From positions 10,975,172 to 11,039,171 of the forward strand of contig OW804097.1 of the NCBI GenBank assembly GCA_942159475.1: a DNA stretch of 64,000 nucleotides, given 5' to 3'. Numbering within the stretch: position 1 is the first letter of the stretch; the number at the start of each line of letters is the position of its first letter. Source of the stretch: Sthenelais limicola. Taxonomy: Eukaryota > Annelida > Polychaeta > Phyllodocida > Sigalionidae. Shown here piece after piece: positions 1 to 9,942 of the stretch. A program made the translations under genes and the position numbers. The notes beneath the pieces are model-generated. The model was not told the DNA's origin, searched no databases, and saw only the letters and a list, made by a program, of their open reading frames with translations.

Positions 1-71
1 CCATTCAAAACATACTTACTTCCGTCGTACAATAAAATGCTTAACGTACTGCGACGACGCTGCCCCCATAC

Positions 72-403
72 AATAGGGGATTTGCTTAGCCGCCATTTTG
101 AATCTTGATTCGCATGGAATTATGGGACTAATGGTACAGTATAAAATCTACAAAAAACATGCCATGTTCAGCACAGAATATTTATAGGTGCTCTAATGTC
201 AATATCCATATTTTATACATGTTTCCATAACACTAGTCCCCATCTTTCCCATCATGCATTTGGTTAACATAAATCATTTATACAAGCTAAAATATTGGTG
301 AAAACATTTCATGTTGCCAAATATTTGTATGTCAAATTTCATCAGAACCCATCCCATGATGCATTGTACAGACATGCACAGTGGCACATGCAACTCCCCT
401 ATT
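72..403. mobile_element. Family A MITE, copy A1
   Basis: A short non-coding element that starts AATAGGGGATTTGC and ends in the inverted form GCAACTCCCCTATT. Inside the left end it carries the GCCGCCATTTTGAATC block shared by all A copies. No transposase is encoded. Other copies lie near 10.8, 11.3, 29.7, 37.1 and 39.8 kb. Confidence 0.8.
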
Positions 404-475
404 AAAAAGCCTACGTAATCTATCAGAAAGCTTATCATACTAGTCACCGTCGCGCCGATTGCAGCATCCTCCATA

Positions 476-712
476 TGGGTCAGATTTTCAGAACATGTAC
501 AATTGGCAGCTCTACACATTTAGTGTATTCTTCTAAATTAGGCTGAAAAATGATGAATACCGGGAATATCTGAGTATATTTGGTATCGCAGTGATTTAAA
601 TTATCAGTTTTGTTATCTTTAACTGCATTTCAAAGCTCATTTTTGTCTTTAATCTGGGTTATTTGAGAGGATTGGTGAAGGCGAATTGTACACTTTCTGA
701 AAATCTGGCTCA
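476..712. mobile_element. Family B MITE, copy B1
   Basis: A non-coding element of about 237 bp with the terminal inverted repeat TGGGTCAGATTTTCAG, whose inverted form here is a degenerate CTGAAAATCTGGCTCA. Flanking TA-like dinucleotides at several copies suggest a TA target duplication, as in Tc1/mariner-type MITEs. About twenty full or partial copies lie in this window. Between it and position 983 nothing recognisable is seen. Confidence 0.8.
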
Positions 713-983
713 TAAGCTGTGGTGATTACTTTCACTACAACCAGTCGTCCCAGAGCAGGATGGGGGTGGGGGTTTATCCTTATTTGTGTAGGCCTTGCTT
801 TTCCCATGAAAACACTGCTTAATTATTTATTTGTTTATTCATTCATCATTCATTGACTTTAGGGAGGGCGAATTTATTATTCTCTTTAAACATCATCATT
901 TCATCACTTTGGTGCATCATTTTCTTTCTGTTTTTTTCTGTATTTCTTCTTGTGCCAGCTACTGTAAAGAGAAAAATACTATG

Positions 984-1149
984 ATAGAACCTCACGAGTA
1001 GGTATTATTAGCAATAGGATTGCATGGGTCCGAGTCAAATCTTTTCCATGGCAGCACGAGCCCGATAGGGCGAGTGCTGTTATGAGAAAAGATTTGACAA
1101 GGACCCATGCAATCCTATTGCTAATAATACCTACGAGTTGGGGTTCTAT
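984..1149. repeat. Long foldback hairpin at the end of the recombinase element
   Basis: Arms of about 60 bp (984-1045 and 1085-1149) pair almost perfectly, for example GGATTGCATGGGTCC against GGACCCATGCAATCC. The top refolds into CAGCAC/GTGCTG and an apical GCCC-GATA-GGGC. The right arm ends in GTTCTAT, two bases before the element's inverted repeat. Confidence 0.85.
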
Positions 1150-1150
1150 T

Positions 1151-1164
1151 TTTACACCACGATG
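1151..1164. repeat. Left inverted repeat of the recombinase element
   Basis: TTTACACCACGATG, the exact reverse complement of 3349-3362. It begins two bases after the hairpin. Confidence 0.85.
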
Positions 1165-1291
1165 CTAGTTATTAATGAATAATAAAAGACAAAGAAGCCG
1201 TTTTTACTCACAAGTTTACCGACGAAATTCATCACATTGGCTTAGACTTAGGCTGTTCCAGTAGCTTTCCAAACAGACTATATAAGCTCTC

Positions 1292-1306
1292 CTCTGATTG
1301 GTCAAT
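1292..1306 (-). promoter_or_regulatory. Inverted CCAAT-box 15-mer, left copy
   Basis: CTCTGATTGGTCAAT, the exact reverse complement of 3128-3142. Both contain a CCAAT core (NF-Y type). One lies just upstream of the recombinase start and the other beyond its stop. A TATATAAG stretch (1279-1286) lies beside this copy. Confidence 0.45.
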
Positions 1307-1498
1307 CAATAACCTCAACTGTCCTATGACAACTGAACGTTTATGCAGTTTTTCAACAGGATCGAACCTAATTACATGTTCCTTACGTTTTAATATCGTC
1401 ATAAAATGATTTGACTAATGTTAATTTAAAGATTTACAACATGAGGGGATTGTTATCCAACAAAAAACGTCAACGAGATTATCTTTGTTTACATTTGG

Positions 1499-3019
1499 CT
1501 ATTGGCTGTCACTGTCACTCTCGATTACTGGAAGCACACGTTCTCTCTTCGGTGCTGGTGCCAACATTTGTTGTGAACTTGACATTGTATTATCTTTTGA
1601 CACCTGTGGATTGTTACCGTAAATAACCTGTATAGACCCACTGCCACTGTTGGTAATATTGAAAGTGGGTTGGAGATTAGATGTAGGATGGACATTTAAT
1701 TTCGCATTGGAAGAGTTCTCTGACAGTGATATGGATGACAAAACAGATCCTCGTGACGAACTGCTTGGCATGGAAATGTTCCCTGCGGTGAGGGCCAAAG
1801 TTGTGTTGCTACCGATTAAGGCATTTTCTGTTGTTTTACGTACAGGATTGTTCAATAGGGAACCAATTGCCTTCTGTTGTTTCATGTTTAAAGAGCTGTA
1901 ATGATTCAAACTGGCAACGTTTTTATGACCGCTAATCTGAGCCACAGCTGTTGGGGGGACTCCAGCTTCCAGCAAACGGGAACAACAGGTTTTTCTTACC
2001 GAGTGATTTGTAAGACGTCGGTCACTAGATAAGCCTCCCCTTTTTGCTATATTTTTCATGAAAGTTGCTAGGCTATTGACTCCTAAAACCTGATTCTTGT
2101 ACCATATATTATCTGCAGCCAGGCGCTTGTTATTTACTTGAATAAAGAACGGGCTATCTGGCCTTTTGGTGGACTCAGGTCTGCGACTAAAAAAGTTTTC
2201 CAAAATCTTAATCGGACAACGGGAACTCAGCTCCTCATTTTGCACAGGGAAGATTTTAGGCTGAAATGCTCTTGTGCTTGTTGATGATGCACCTGTCTTT
2301 GTAATCTTCTCTGTCCACTCATAGTAGAAGTCAGCATTTTCATCGGATTTTCTTTCCAAATCCCCATAACATAACTGCCGAGCTTCATGCATGCCTCTGA
2401 AGCCCAGACTTTTTGAGACAAGGTACCATACAGTTTGTTGTAAGGCCTCGGGACTATCCACCCCTAAACCTCCCTTATCCCATAGCATCTTTTCGTCATC
2501 TTCTGATAATGCTTCAGCCTTATTTTTCTTGTTGCCAAGACCACTACCTTTAAGTTGCTTTCGGCGGCATTCCAACACTTTCCTTGATGTGGAGAATTCA
2601 CTGTCTATGACAATATTTTTCCCATAATCAGTGTCCCGAAGATACCTGTCTATCCCCCTATGCAGGGAAGTGAGAGTGTCAGGCTCATACTCGCTCTCAT
2701 CATCTTTCTTTGTTGTCATAAGCCATCTCCCTAGAAGAGCATCCAATTCTTCATATTTAAACTCTTCTATTCTTTTATCTTTAATGCCCTCTGCCTCTAC
2801 AAAATTTTGGAATTTTCGTACAGCAAATGATGTTTTCCTCTCTGTGTTTATATTCCTTGCTTGATTGACATACCTTTTCAAGTCCCTCACACCGTTTACG
2901 AAATACTCACTGCTTCCTTCCAACACTTCAACATTAATATCCAAGGTATCTTCCATATCATCTTCTAGTAATCTGTCAACATTGATTTCGAAATTAGCTG
3001 CAAAATCATTTTCTGACAT
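1499..3019 (-). CDS. Crypton-type (DUF3504/KIAA1958-like) tyrosine recombinase
   Basis: A single 506-aa open frame without introns. Tyrosine recombinases cut and rejoin DNA through a tyrosine-DNA bond. The expected catalytic set is visible: Arg208 in LGFRGMHE, Lys241 in ITKTG, His339-x-x-Arg342 in TNHSVRKT, His365 in SGHKN and the nucleophile Tyr374 in LNHYSSL. Residues 1-165 are the N-terminal part, with acidic stretches near the start and a helical region that probably binds DNA. Residues 390-506 are a Ser/Asn-rich tail. The same fold, often with lost catalytic residues, occurs in host genes derived from Cryptons (ZMYM2, QRICH1, KCTD1, KIAA1958); keeping all five residues favours a working transposon enzyme. 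A CCAAT 15-mer lies about 110 bp upstream of the start. No AATAAA was seen downstream before the element end. Confidence 0.9.
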   Translation of the reverse strand: MSENDFAANFEINVDRLLEDDMEDTLDINVEVLEGSSEYFVNGVRDLKRYVNQARNINTERKTSFAVRKFQNFVEAEGIKDKRIEEFKYEELDALLGRWLMTTKKDDESEYEPDTLTSLHRGIDRYLRDTDYGKNIVIDSEFSTSRKVLECRRKQLKGSGLGNKKNKAEALSEDDEKMLWDKGGLGVDSPEALQQTVWYLVSKSLGFRGMHEARQLCYGDLERKSDENADFYYEWTEKITKTGASSTSTRAFQPKIFPVQNEELSSRCPIKILENFFSRRPESTKRPDSPFFIQVNNKRLAADNIWYKNQVLGVNSLATFMKNIAKRGGLSSDRRLTNHSVRKTCCSRLLEAGVPPTAVAQISGHKNVASLNHYSSLNMKQQKAIGSLLNNPVRKTTENALIGSNTTLALTAGNISMPSSSSRGSVLSSISLSENSSNAKLNVHPTSNLQPTFNITNSGSGSIQVIYGNNPQVSKDNTMSSSQQMLAPAPKRERVLPVIESDSDSQ

Positions 3020-3127
3020 TTTCGTTTGATCTTATTTCAACAGATTCAACTCTAGCTAACTCTGCAGTGATCTGACGATTTCTAGCAGACGACAGAAACA
3101 AATAGGCCACGTAACTACGTCCCTGCT

Positions 3128-3142
3128 ATTGACCAATCAGAG
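3128..3142 (+). promoter_or_regulatory. Inverted CCAAT-box 15-mer, right copy
   Basis: ATTGACCAATCAGAG, the perfect inverse of 1292-1306. It lies about 110 bp upstream of the recombinase start codon, a plausible promoter position. Confidence 0.45.
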
Positions 3143-3348
3143 AGCGCCTTACAGAGACAGCACATACAACAGCTGGACGCCTCCCACCGATGTAGCAATA
3201 TAAACAATGTAGAAGCATGGCAAAACGAAGGGGGTGTGTTTGCCTAATGCAACTTCCAAAAACATCAACAGAGCCATGTGGTATTGATAACAAGAATGCA
3301 TAGTAGGATTACACGCTCTCCCATACAACCAGCATGTAATACAAACTC

Positions 3349-3362
3349 CATCGTGGTGTAAA
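3349..3362. repeat. Right inverted repeat of the recombinase element
   Basis: CATCGTGGTGTAAA, the perfect inverse of 1151-1164. It is followed by GATATATATC, which has no hairpin, so the element is asymmetric. Confidence 0.85.
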
Positions 3363-3512
3363 GATATATATCAAATGAAACATTAATGTTTGTTGTATTT
3401 CAATACAAATAACTGAATAACAAAATCTTAGAATACCGCAATACACAATAATTAAATCTAGTGATTCCACATTGATAACCTCCACAGTTCAATCATAAGT
3501 TAAATTTCAAAC

Positions 3513-3888
3513 TTTATTACACACATGAGCAGTTAGAAAGGTGCAGTTTGGGGGTGCAGTTCGGTTGATACAAACCGCTCACATGTGCCGTTCGGCCAAA
3601 GACGCAATTTCATTGGTGCAGCGTAGGCCAGATGACGTCGTCCCGACCGCGTAACTTAGGCCTACAAATTGCGGTGAATGAAGCCTCCTCGAGTTAAACT
3701 ATAGGCTTAACAAGTTAAATTTACTTTTTAACATCCAAATAGAGTGTGTAATAAATAGCAAATGGCCCTCTGTTCGGGTTCAAACTGATCTCGACCCATC
3801 AGAAAACGGGAACTCACCCCTTCGGGGTTTGTCCTGTTTTCTGATGGGTCTCGATCAGTTTGAACCCGAACAGAGAGCCATTTGCTAT
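3513..3888 (-). mobile_element. Short hairpin-ended element 2
   Basis: A perfect 12-bp inverted repeat, TTTATTACACAC (3513-3524) and GTGTGTAATAAA (3744-3755), bounds a non-coding body. On the right it continues directly into a long hairpin (about 3756-3888) whose arms pair over CAAATGGC...CTCTGTTCGGGTTCAAACTGATC and ...CCCATCAGAAAAC, topped by CCCC-TTC-GGGG. The body shows no similarity to the recombinase element, but the order hairpin, repeat, body, repeat is the same, read on the minus strand. Positions 3889-4098 hold nothing recognised. Confidence 0.75.
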
Positions 3889-4098
3889 AATAATTGCAAC
3901 ACAATCATTCACTTTAATACTCAGTCTATAACCATTAATACACTCCAAAGCTCCAAAAATGAAACCTTATCTTTGGTAATAAGGCTACTACACATATTAC
4001 ATAACACCCACTCTGATAGGGCTAGTCCTAGGAAGACCGATGACTTCTCACAGATGAAACAAAACCACTTTTTTACAGATTATAAATGTAGCTGTATA

Positions 4099-4334
4099 TG
4101 GGTGAGATTTCAGAAAATGTACAATTCAGCTTCACCAATCCTCTCAAATAACCCAAATTTCAGTCCAAAATAAAGTTCAAAATATAGTTCAACCTAACCA
4201 AACAGATTGCTAGAATCAATGCAATGCCGAATATACTCGAATTTACCTAGTATTGGCCAAATTGTAGCCTAATTTAGCAGAATTTACTAAATGTGTACAG
4301 CTGCCAATTGTACATTTTCTGAAAATCTGACCCA
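4099..4334. mobile_element. Family B MITE, copy B2
   Basis: Full-length B copy in the orientation opposite to B1. Ends TGGGTGAGATTTCAG and CTGAAAATCTGACCCA. Confidence 0.8.
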
Positions 4335-4527
4335 TATAGGAAATAAAATTATTACATACAAACATATTTTATGATGTAATTATTCATCTCATAACAATTT
4401 CCAACCGCTGTTAGTTTTAAGTCACTTATTTTACCAATAATTGTTATAACAAAACTGTTTCTGTATAAACATATCAATTCAAGATTCTGAAGGAAGGCAG
4501 TCATTGGAGGAACTGTCTGGAAAAGAC

Positions 4528-4859
4528 ATAGATGGAACCTAGCAAGGGGGAAGTCTGTACACTTGTTATTGACCGAGGGAGCGTGGGAAGTTAGAGGGCG
4601 TTAGCCCGAGATCTTCTGTGCTCCCGAGGTCACTAACAAGTGTACAGACTTCACCCGAGCTTTGTTCCATATTTATTACACCCCATTAGCAAATAAAAAA
4701 TATAACTATTAAAAATAAAAGAAGTAATTTACATTTTGGGCGGACCTACTTGTTGTATGTCCCCAGGGTGACATAACTCACATGTTATGCACCACTTTGA
4801 CCAAGTGTGACATACAATGCTGAAGGTATAGGAAGCAACAGCACAAGGGGTGTAATAAA
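4528..4859 (+). mobile_element. Short hairpin-ended element 3
   Basis: Hairpin at 4528-4672 with arms pairing over GAAGTCTGTACACTTGTTA/TAACAAGTGTACAGACTTC, then GGAGC/GCTCC and an apical GGGC-GTTA-GCCC. It is followed at once by TTTATTACACCCC (4672-4684), which is inverted exactly at 4847-4859 (GGGGTGTAATAAA). The 162-bp body is non-coding. The layout matches the recombinase element, so this may be a non-autonomous relative moved by such an enzyme; the body sequence is unrelated. Confidence 0.75.
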
Positions 4860-5093
4860 GGACTGGCCAACCTGGTTGTAAAAACATCTGCAATAAAACA
4901 ATTTTTAATTTGAATTTGAAACCTTGAGAGGCGACTCCGATGTGTGTCATTCTCTGGTCTGAGGTTGTGAAAGCTGCGTTCTCAGTTAACGTCGATCAAA
5001 AACTAACCATCTTCTACTTTTTGTTCTACTTTTTGCCCAACCCATCTAAAAGTCAACTAATCAAGATTTTGGAGGGTTTTGTCTGGGTGTTTT

Positions 5094-5331
5094 TGGGTCA
5101 GATTTTCAGAAAATGTACAATTCGCCTTCACCAATCCTCTCAAATAACCCACATTTAAGACAAAAATGAGCTTCAGAATGCAGTTTAACATAACAGAACT
5201 GATACTTTTAATCAATGCGATACCAAATATACTCAGATATACCCGGTATTCATCATTTTTCAGTCTAATTTAGCAGAATTTCCTATAAGTGTAGTGCTGC
5301 CAATTGTACATTTTCTGAAGATCTGACCCTT
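5094..5331. mobile_element. Family B MITE, copy B3
   Basis: Full-length B copy with TGGGTCAGATTTTCAG at the left and GAAGATCTGACCC at the right. Confidence 0.8.
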
Positions 5332-5419
5332 TTGCTATATGATTTCATTTAAATTTCAGAGATGTACTGACATCCTCCATTGCGGTGTATTTATTTATTT
5401 GTAAAATATTGATAAACTC

Positions 5420-6185
5420 AGTCCAATAATTCATAATATGGGTATCTCTTGTATAAACATTTAACAGCAGTAAAATATTGATAAATTCAGTCCTATAACT
5501 CATAATATGAGTAACTTTTGCTTAAACATTTAACAGCAGTAAAATATTGATGAATTCAGTCCTAAAACTCATGATATGAGTAACTTTTGTTTAAACATAA
5601 TTATAACAGCAGCAGAATATTAATAAATGCAGTCACATAAGTCATAATTATGAATAACACTTGTATAAACATAGAACAACAGCAGAATATTTATAAATAC
5701 AGTCCCATAATTCATGATATGAATAACACTTGTATAAATATAGAACAGCAGCAGAATAATGATAAATCCAGTCCTATAAGTCATAATATGAGTAACTCTT
5801 GTATAAACACAGCAGTAGAATATTGATAAATGCAGTCCTATAAGTCATAATATGAGTAACTCTTGTATAAACACAGCAGTAGAACATGGATAAATGCAGT
5901 CCTATAAGTCATAATATGAGTAACTCTTGTATAAATACAGCAGTAGAATATGGATAAATGCAGTCCTATAAGTCATAATATGAGTAACTCTTGTATAAAC
6001 ACAGCAGTAGAACATGGATAAATGCAGTCCTATAAGTCATAATATGAGTAACTCTTGTATAAATACAGCAGTAGAATATGGATAAATGCAGTCCTATAAG
6101 TCATAATATGAGTAACTCTTGTATAAACACAGCAGTAGAATATCGATAAATGCAGTCCCATATGAGTAACCTGTGTATTTATAAA
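5420..6185. repeat. 64-bp tandem array with alternating two-unit order
   Basis: Repeats of AGTCCTATAAGTCATAATAT... recur every 64 bp (starts at 5899, 5963, 6027, 6091). The right half alternates GAACATGG...AAACAC and GAATATGG...AAATAC units, a 128-bp higher-order repeat. Units at the left edge are degenerate. Confidence 0.9.
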
Positions 6186-6360
6186 CATATAACACCAGTA
6201 GAATTATTAGAATGTGGAGAGTAACCTTAAGCAATCTTACTTGAAATGAATGATTACAAGGAATGCTTAATTCCTGCATCTCCTATAACCGCTGAGAACC
6301 TTCTGTGTGTATCATTATTTCATGCATGTAATTAAACCCACAAGGCCTTTGGAAAGATAA

Positions 6361-6785
6361 TATGTGATGCGTTTCAGGAAAATGAGTCATAAGTCGCACA
6401 AAATAGATTTTGAGATTCCATTATATTTGAAAAGATGAGATCAGGCCGATTCCAATGATAGTAAACAATCTAATAATCAAATAAGTATTTCTAGATTTTA
6501 AGTCTGATATTTTTATTTTGGAAAAAAAGTTTGCAATATTTGTACATTCATTGGAATCACCTTGATCTCCTCTTTTCAAATATGGTGATATCTCAAAATC
6601 CATATTTTGCGACTTATGACTCATTTTCACATATTTGGGCAATCTTCCGGGAAAATTTTCAAAATGAAACAAGACACCCTGTTCACATGATCCCTGAAGC
6701 ATTGAGAGTGTTCCAGACAGGGTCAGTAAGTGGACTATTGACATTACTCGTGATGGGTTACAGGAAAATGAGTCGCAAGTCCCAA
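6361..6785. mobile_element. Family C MITE, copy C1 (rearranged)
   Basis: Starts TATGTGATGCGTTTCAGG and AAAATGAGTCATAAGTCGC. An early inverted end (TTTGCGACTTATGACTCATT) lies near 6606-6626 and another GAAAATGAGTCGCAAGTC near 6763, so the copy is internally deleted or rearranged. Confidence 0.7.
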
Positions 6786-6796
6786 AGTTTATAGAA

Positions 6797-7130
6797 TAGG
6801 AAAAGGATATTCCAAAAAGGGAAAGGATATTCCAAAGAGGGAAAGGATATTCCAAAGAGGGAAAGGATATTCCAAAAAGGGAAAGGATATTCCAAAACGG
6901 GAAAGGATATTCCAAAACGGGAAAGGGTATTCCAAAACGGGAAAGGATATTCCAAAACGGGAAAGGATATTCCAAAACGGGAAAGGATATTCCAAAACGG
7001 GAAAGGGTATTCCAAAACGGGAAAGGATATTCCAAAAAGGGAAAGGATATTCCCAGAAGAATAGTCTTGGATATGTTGGATTTCCTATTTCCCATACATA
7101 TCCTTTCCGATGGGGGACATAGCAACAGCC
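6797..7130. repeat. 20-bp tandem array built on GGAAAGGATATTCCAAAA
   Basis: About 13 units of GGGAAAGGATATTCCAAAAC or one-base variants up to about 7055. The array ends in AGTCTTGGATATGTT and a diverged inverted stretch (CATATCCTTTCC). A degenerate relative with the same word and the same AGTCTTGGATAT end lies at 16082-16290. The open frames across it (repeating FPFWN) are artefacts of the repeat. Confidence 0.9.
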
Positions 7131-7446
7131 CTGTTATATATGACATATCGTGAGACAGTAAGCCCATAATTGCTAATAATGGTATTTAATTTCCTGTGGC
7201 CATGCAGTTGAAGACGAAAGACAATCTGTTCACGCTAATAATAAATATAATCTCATGAAAATAATCTGATATTACTCCTTAATGCACGGATATGACATTT
7301 AGACTTTCATTTTCATTCATTAAAACAGGTTAAATATATCTTCACAAGAGTTATAAACCAGCAAATAAAGTGATTAGACGTATCACTGTTGTGAATATCT
7401 GCCAATAAAATTGTTTAAAAAAAAAACCCCATCCCTCATTTGAGAT

Positions 7447-8445
7447 GTGTCACTATTAAATGGATCACAAGTCGGAAAAGATAAATTTTGAGATATAATC
7501 ATATTAGAAAAGATGAGATCTAACTGATTCAAATGATGGTAAACATTAGGACAGCTAATTAGCTCTCTATATACTTAATGGCCTCCCGCTACCCTCATAC
7601 CCCAATAACGCTAGTAACCCATAGCATGTATCTTTACTAACCAAGTATATTAACCCTCTAAGCAATAACCCTAAGGCAGCGTGGGAGGAACGAGCCCATG
7701 GATTGTACATACTGTCAATAAAAATAAAAATAAAATAACCATAATTATTGAATGTGTTGATAAGGGCGTAAAGCAACCAATTATACTCACTAACTCACTC
7801 TCAGCTCTCCCGTCCTTGATATAACCTTATTGAATGTGTTGATAAGGGCATAAAGCAACCAATCTCACTCACTCACTCCCTCTCAGCTCTCCCGTCCTTG
7901 ATATAACCATATTGAATGTGTTGATAAGGGTGTAAAGCAACCAATCTCACTCACTCACTCCCTCTCAGCTCTCCCGCCCTTGATATAACCATATTAAATG
8001 TGTTGATAAGGGTGTAAAGCAACCAATCTCACTCACTCACTGCCTCTCAGCTCTCCCGCCCTGGATATAACCATATTGAATGTGTTGATAAGGGCGTAAA
8101 GCAACCCATCTCACTCACTCACTCCCTCTCAGCTCTCCCGCCCTTGATATAACCATATTGAATGTGTTGATAAGGGCGTAAAGCAACCCATCTCACTCAC
8201 TCACTCACTCTCAGCTCTCCCGCCCTTGATATAACCATATTAAATGTGTTGATAAGGGCCTAAAGCAACCAATCTCACTCACTCACTCACTCAGATATCC
8301 ATAGATACATTTATACTTATTAGATTATTAGACTGTTTACTACCATTGGAATCAGCTTCATCTCATCTTTTCAAATATCATGGTACCTCAAAATCCGTAT
8401 TTTGCGACTTATGACTCATTTTCCTAAAACGGATCACATATCTAC
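7447..8445. mobile_element. Family C copy C2 split by a minisatellite array
   Basis: The left half begins about 7447 (GAGATGTGTCA...GGATCACAAGTCGG) and the right half runs 8290-8445, ending TTTGCGACTTATGACTCATT...GGATCACATA. The middle is replaced by 7560-8290, including the array below. Positions 7056-7446 otherwise hold no gene. Confidence 0.65.
7738..8293 (+). repeat. About 84-bp minisatellite, locus 1
   Basis: About six to seven units of TTGATATAACCATATT, AATGTGTTGATAAGGGCG, TAAAGCAACCAATCTCACTC and (ACTC)n, CTCTCAGCTCTCCCGCC. The same unit recurs at 34530-35425, 40310-40880 (inverted) and once at 51890-51965. The GGGCGTAAAGCAACCAATC plus (TCAC)n end resembles the 3' tail of a SINE or LINE with a microsatellite tail. 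Confidence 0.9.
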
Positions 8446-8449
8446 TTTA

Positions 8450-8640
8450 TTTCCCCCTTTTCTCCTCAATCATCATGAGGAGAATGGCGGATTAAAGTAA
8501 AGCTAAAATGTGATGAATCAATTGGTATTGTACCCTGTGTTTAAATGCACTTTGTCTACAGTACCCTATGGTCAAGTAGTTAGGATGCAAGACTGCAAAA
8601 CTGGACATTGTGAGGTCGAGTCCTAGAGCAGACACCCTTT
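8450..8640 (+). mobile_element. tRNA-like SINE head, copy 1
   Basis: A GGTCAAGTAGTTAGGATGC segment (A-box-like) and GAGGTCGAGTCCTAGA (B-box-like) lie about 35 bp apart at 8574-8632, spaced as in a tRNA gene. The acceptor stem does not pair, so this is a tRNA-derived element and not a tRNA gene. The upstream block TATTTCCCCCTTTTCTCCTC recurs near 9236. Positions 8641-9235 show nothing recognisable. Confidence 0.55.
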
Positions 8641-9235
8641 TTAACATTTGTCTCATTTTCAAGTTATTTTATTTTTTAATTTCACTTATATCTTCACATC
8701 AGGTGCTCGGTTTTCTTTTAAACTCACACATTTAGTTATCGATGTCATTCCCTTTTGATTGGTGAAAGAACTAGAGTGGCTAAGATCTGACCAGAGGCAT
8801 GGGTGGCAGAACTATTATGTTTATTTTTCAAAAAAAAAGAAGATTTTTGCACGAGGCCACTCTCTTCTTTTTTAAAATAAATCATTTAGGGCCAATATAA
8901 TATCTATAGTTACATCAAACTAAAAAATACGCCTTATCCACCATGGATGTTTACAGGCGTTGCTTTCATTTAAAAGAATATAATAGCAACAAAAATTATG
9001 CCACCACTCGTCCAGAGAGCCGCGGGGTTAGTTAAGGGCAAAGCCGCAGAGGACACTTTTACACTAAATTATATGGGAATCGCATGAGAATCGGCTTGGT
9101 GGACAAGGCCCTTTAGACTGTTCTGCATTGGCATATTATATAAATAGATTGCAGTTGCAAGATATAAATATACTTTCCTGATTTATTTGAATCATTGAAT
9201 GGCCCGTGGCTAACACATGGGCCCTCATAAATAAT

Positions 9236-9395
9236 TTATTTCCCCCGTTCTCCTCAATCACCATGAGGAGAATGGAGGATTGAAGTAAACCTTACAAGTG
9301 TATCAATAAATCTGATGAACCAATGGCTAGTATAGTTTCTAAGCATAACGTCTCATAGCCAGAGTCAATGGTGAAGTGGTCAGAGCATCATAGGG
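9236..9395 (+). mobile_element. SINE-like relative of 8450-8640
   Basis: Shares TATTTCCCCCGTTCTCCTCA, ATGAGGAGAATGGAGGATT and an A-box-like GGTGAAGTGGTCAGAGC with the copy at 8450. It is cut by the B copy that follows. Confidence 0.45.
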
Positions 9396-9410
9396 GGCCT
9401 CCACTATATA

Positions 9411-9647
9411 TGGGTGAAGTCGCCAAAAAATGTACAATTCACTTTCACCAATTCTCTCAAATAACCCAAATTTTAGATGAAAATAAAGTTCAAAAGACAG
9501 TTCAACCTAACCAAACAGATAGTTAGAATCGATGCAATGCCGAATATACTCGAATTTACCTAGTATTGACCAAATTGCAGCCTAATTTAGCAGAATTTAC
9601 TAAATGTGTACAGCTGCCAGTTGTACATTTTCTGAAAATCTGACCCA
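9411..9647. mobile_element. Family B MITE, copy B4
   Basis: Left end TGGGTGAAGTCGCC, right end CTGAAAATCTGACCCA, full length. Confidence 0.8.
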
Positions 9648-9705
9648 TTAATATATGGGCAAGTGGTGGCCTATGGTGTTTAGTGCCAATAGAGTGACTA
9701 ATATA

Positions 9706-9942
9706 TGGGTCAGATTTTCAGAAAATGTACAATTTGCAGCTCTACATATTTAGAAACATCTCCTAAATTAGGCTGAAAAATGAAGAATACCAAGTATATC
9801 TGAGTATATTTGGTATAGCATTGATTTAAAGTATCAGTTCTGTTATGTTAAACTGCATTTTGAAGCTCATTTTTGCCTTAAATGTGGGTTATTTGAGAGG
9901 ATTGGTGAAGACGAATTGTCCATTTTCTGAACATCTGACCCA
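9706..9942. mobile_element. Family B MITE, copy B5
   Basis: Full-length copy, inverted relative to B4, flanked by TA on both sides (ATA before, TAT after), consistent with a TA target duplication. Confidence 0.8.

Larger units (their letters stand above)
984..3362 (-). mobile_element. Crypton-type element with a terminal hairpin
   Basis: A 2.4-kb unit made of a foldback hairpin (984-1149), a 14-bp inverted repeat (1151-1164 and 3349-3362) and a single recombinase gene read on the minus strand. Crypton elements use a tyrosine recombinase and normally show no inverted repeats; here the perfect repeat and the attached hairpin are read directly. The outer limits are inferred by aligning the same architecture in three short elements (3513-3888, 4528-4859, 34120-34508). 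No convincing target duplication is visible, as expected for tyrosine recombinases. The open, full-length gene suggests a young or maintained copy. Confidence 0.7.

Noticed and set aside
5420..6185. A possible CRISPR array.
   Set aside because: Units are contiguous repeats with no unique spacers, in an animal genome.
6758..7167. 248-aa frame with repeated FPFWN.
   Set aside because: Translation of the 20-bp array.
8571..8637. A possible tRNA gene.
   Set aside because: A and B boxes are present, but the acceptor stem and anticodon arm do not pair; read as a SINE head.
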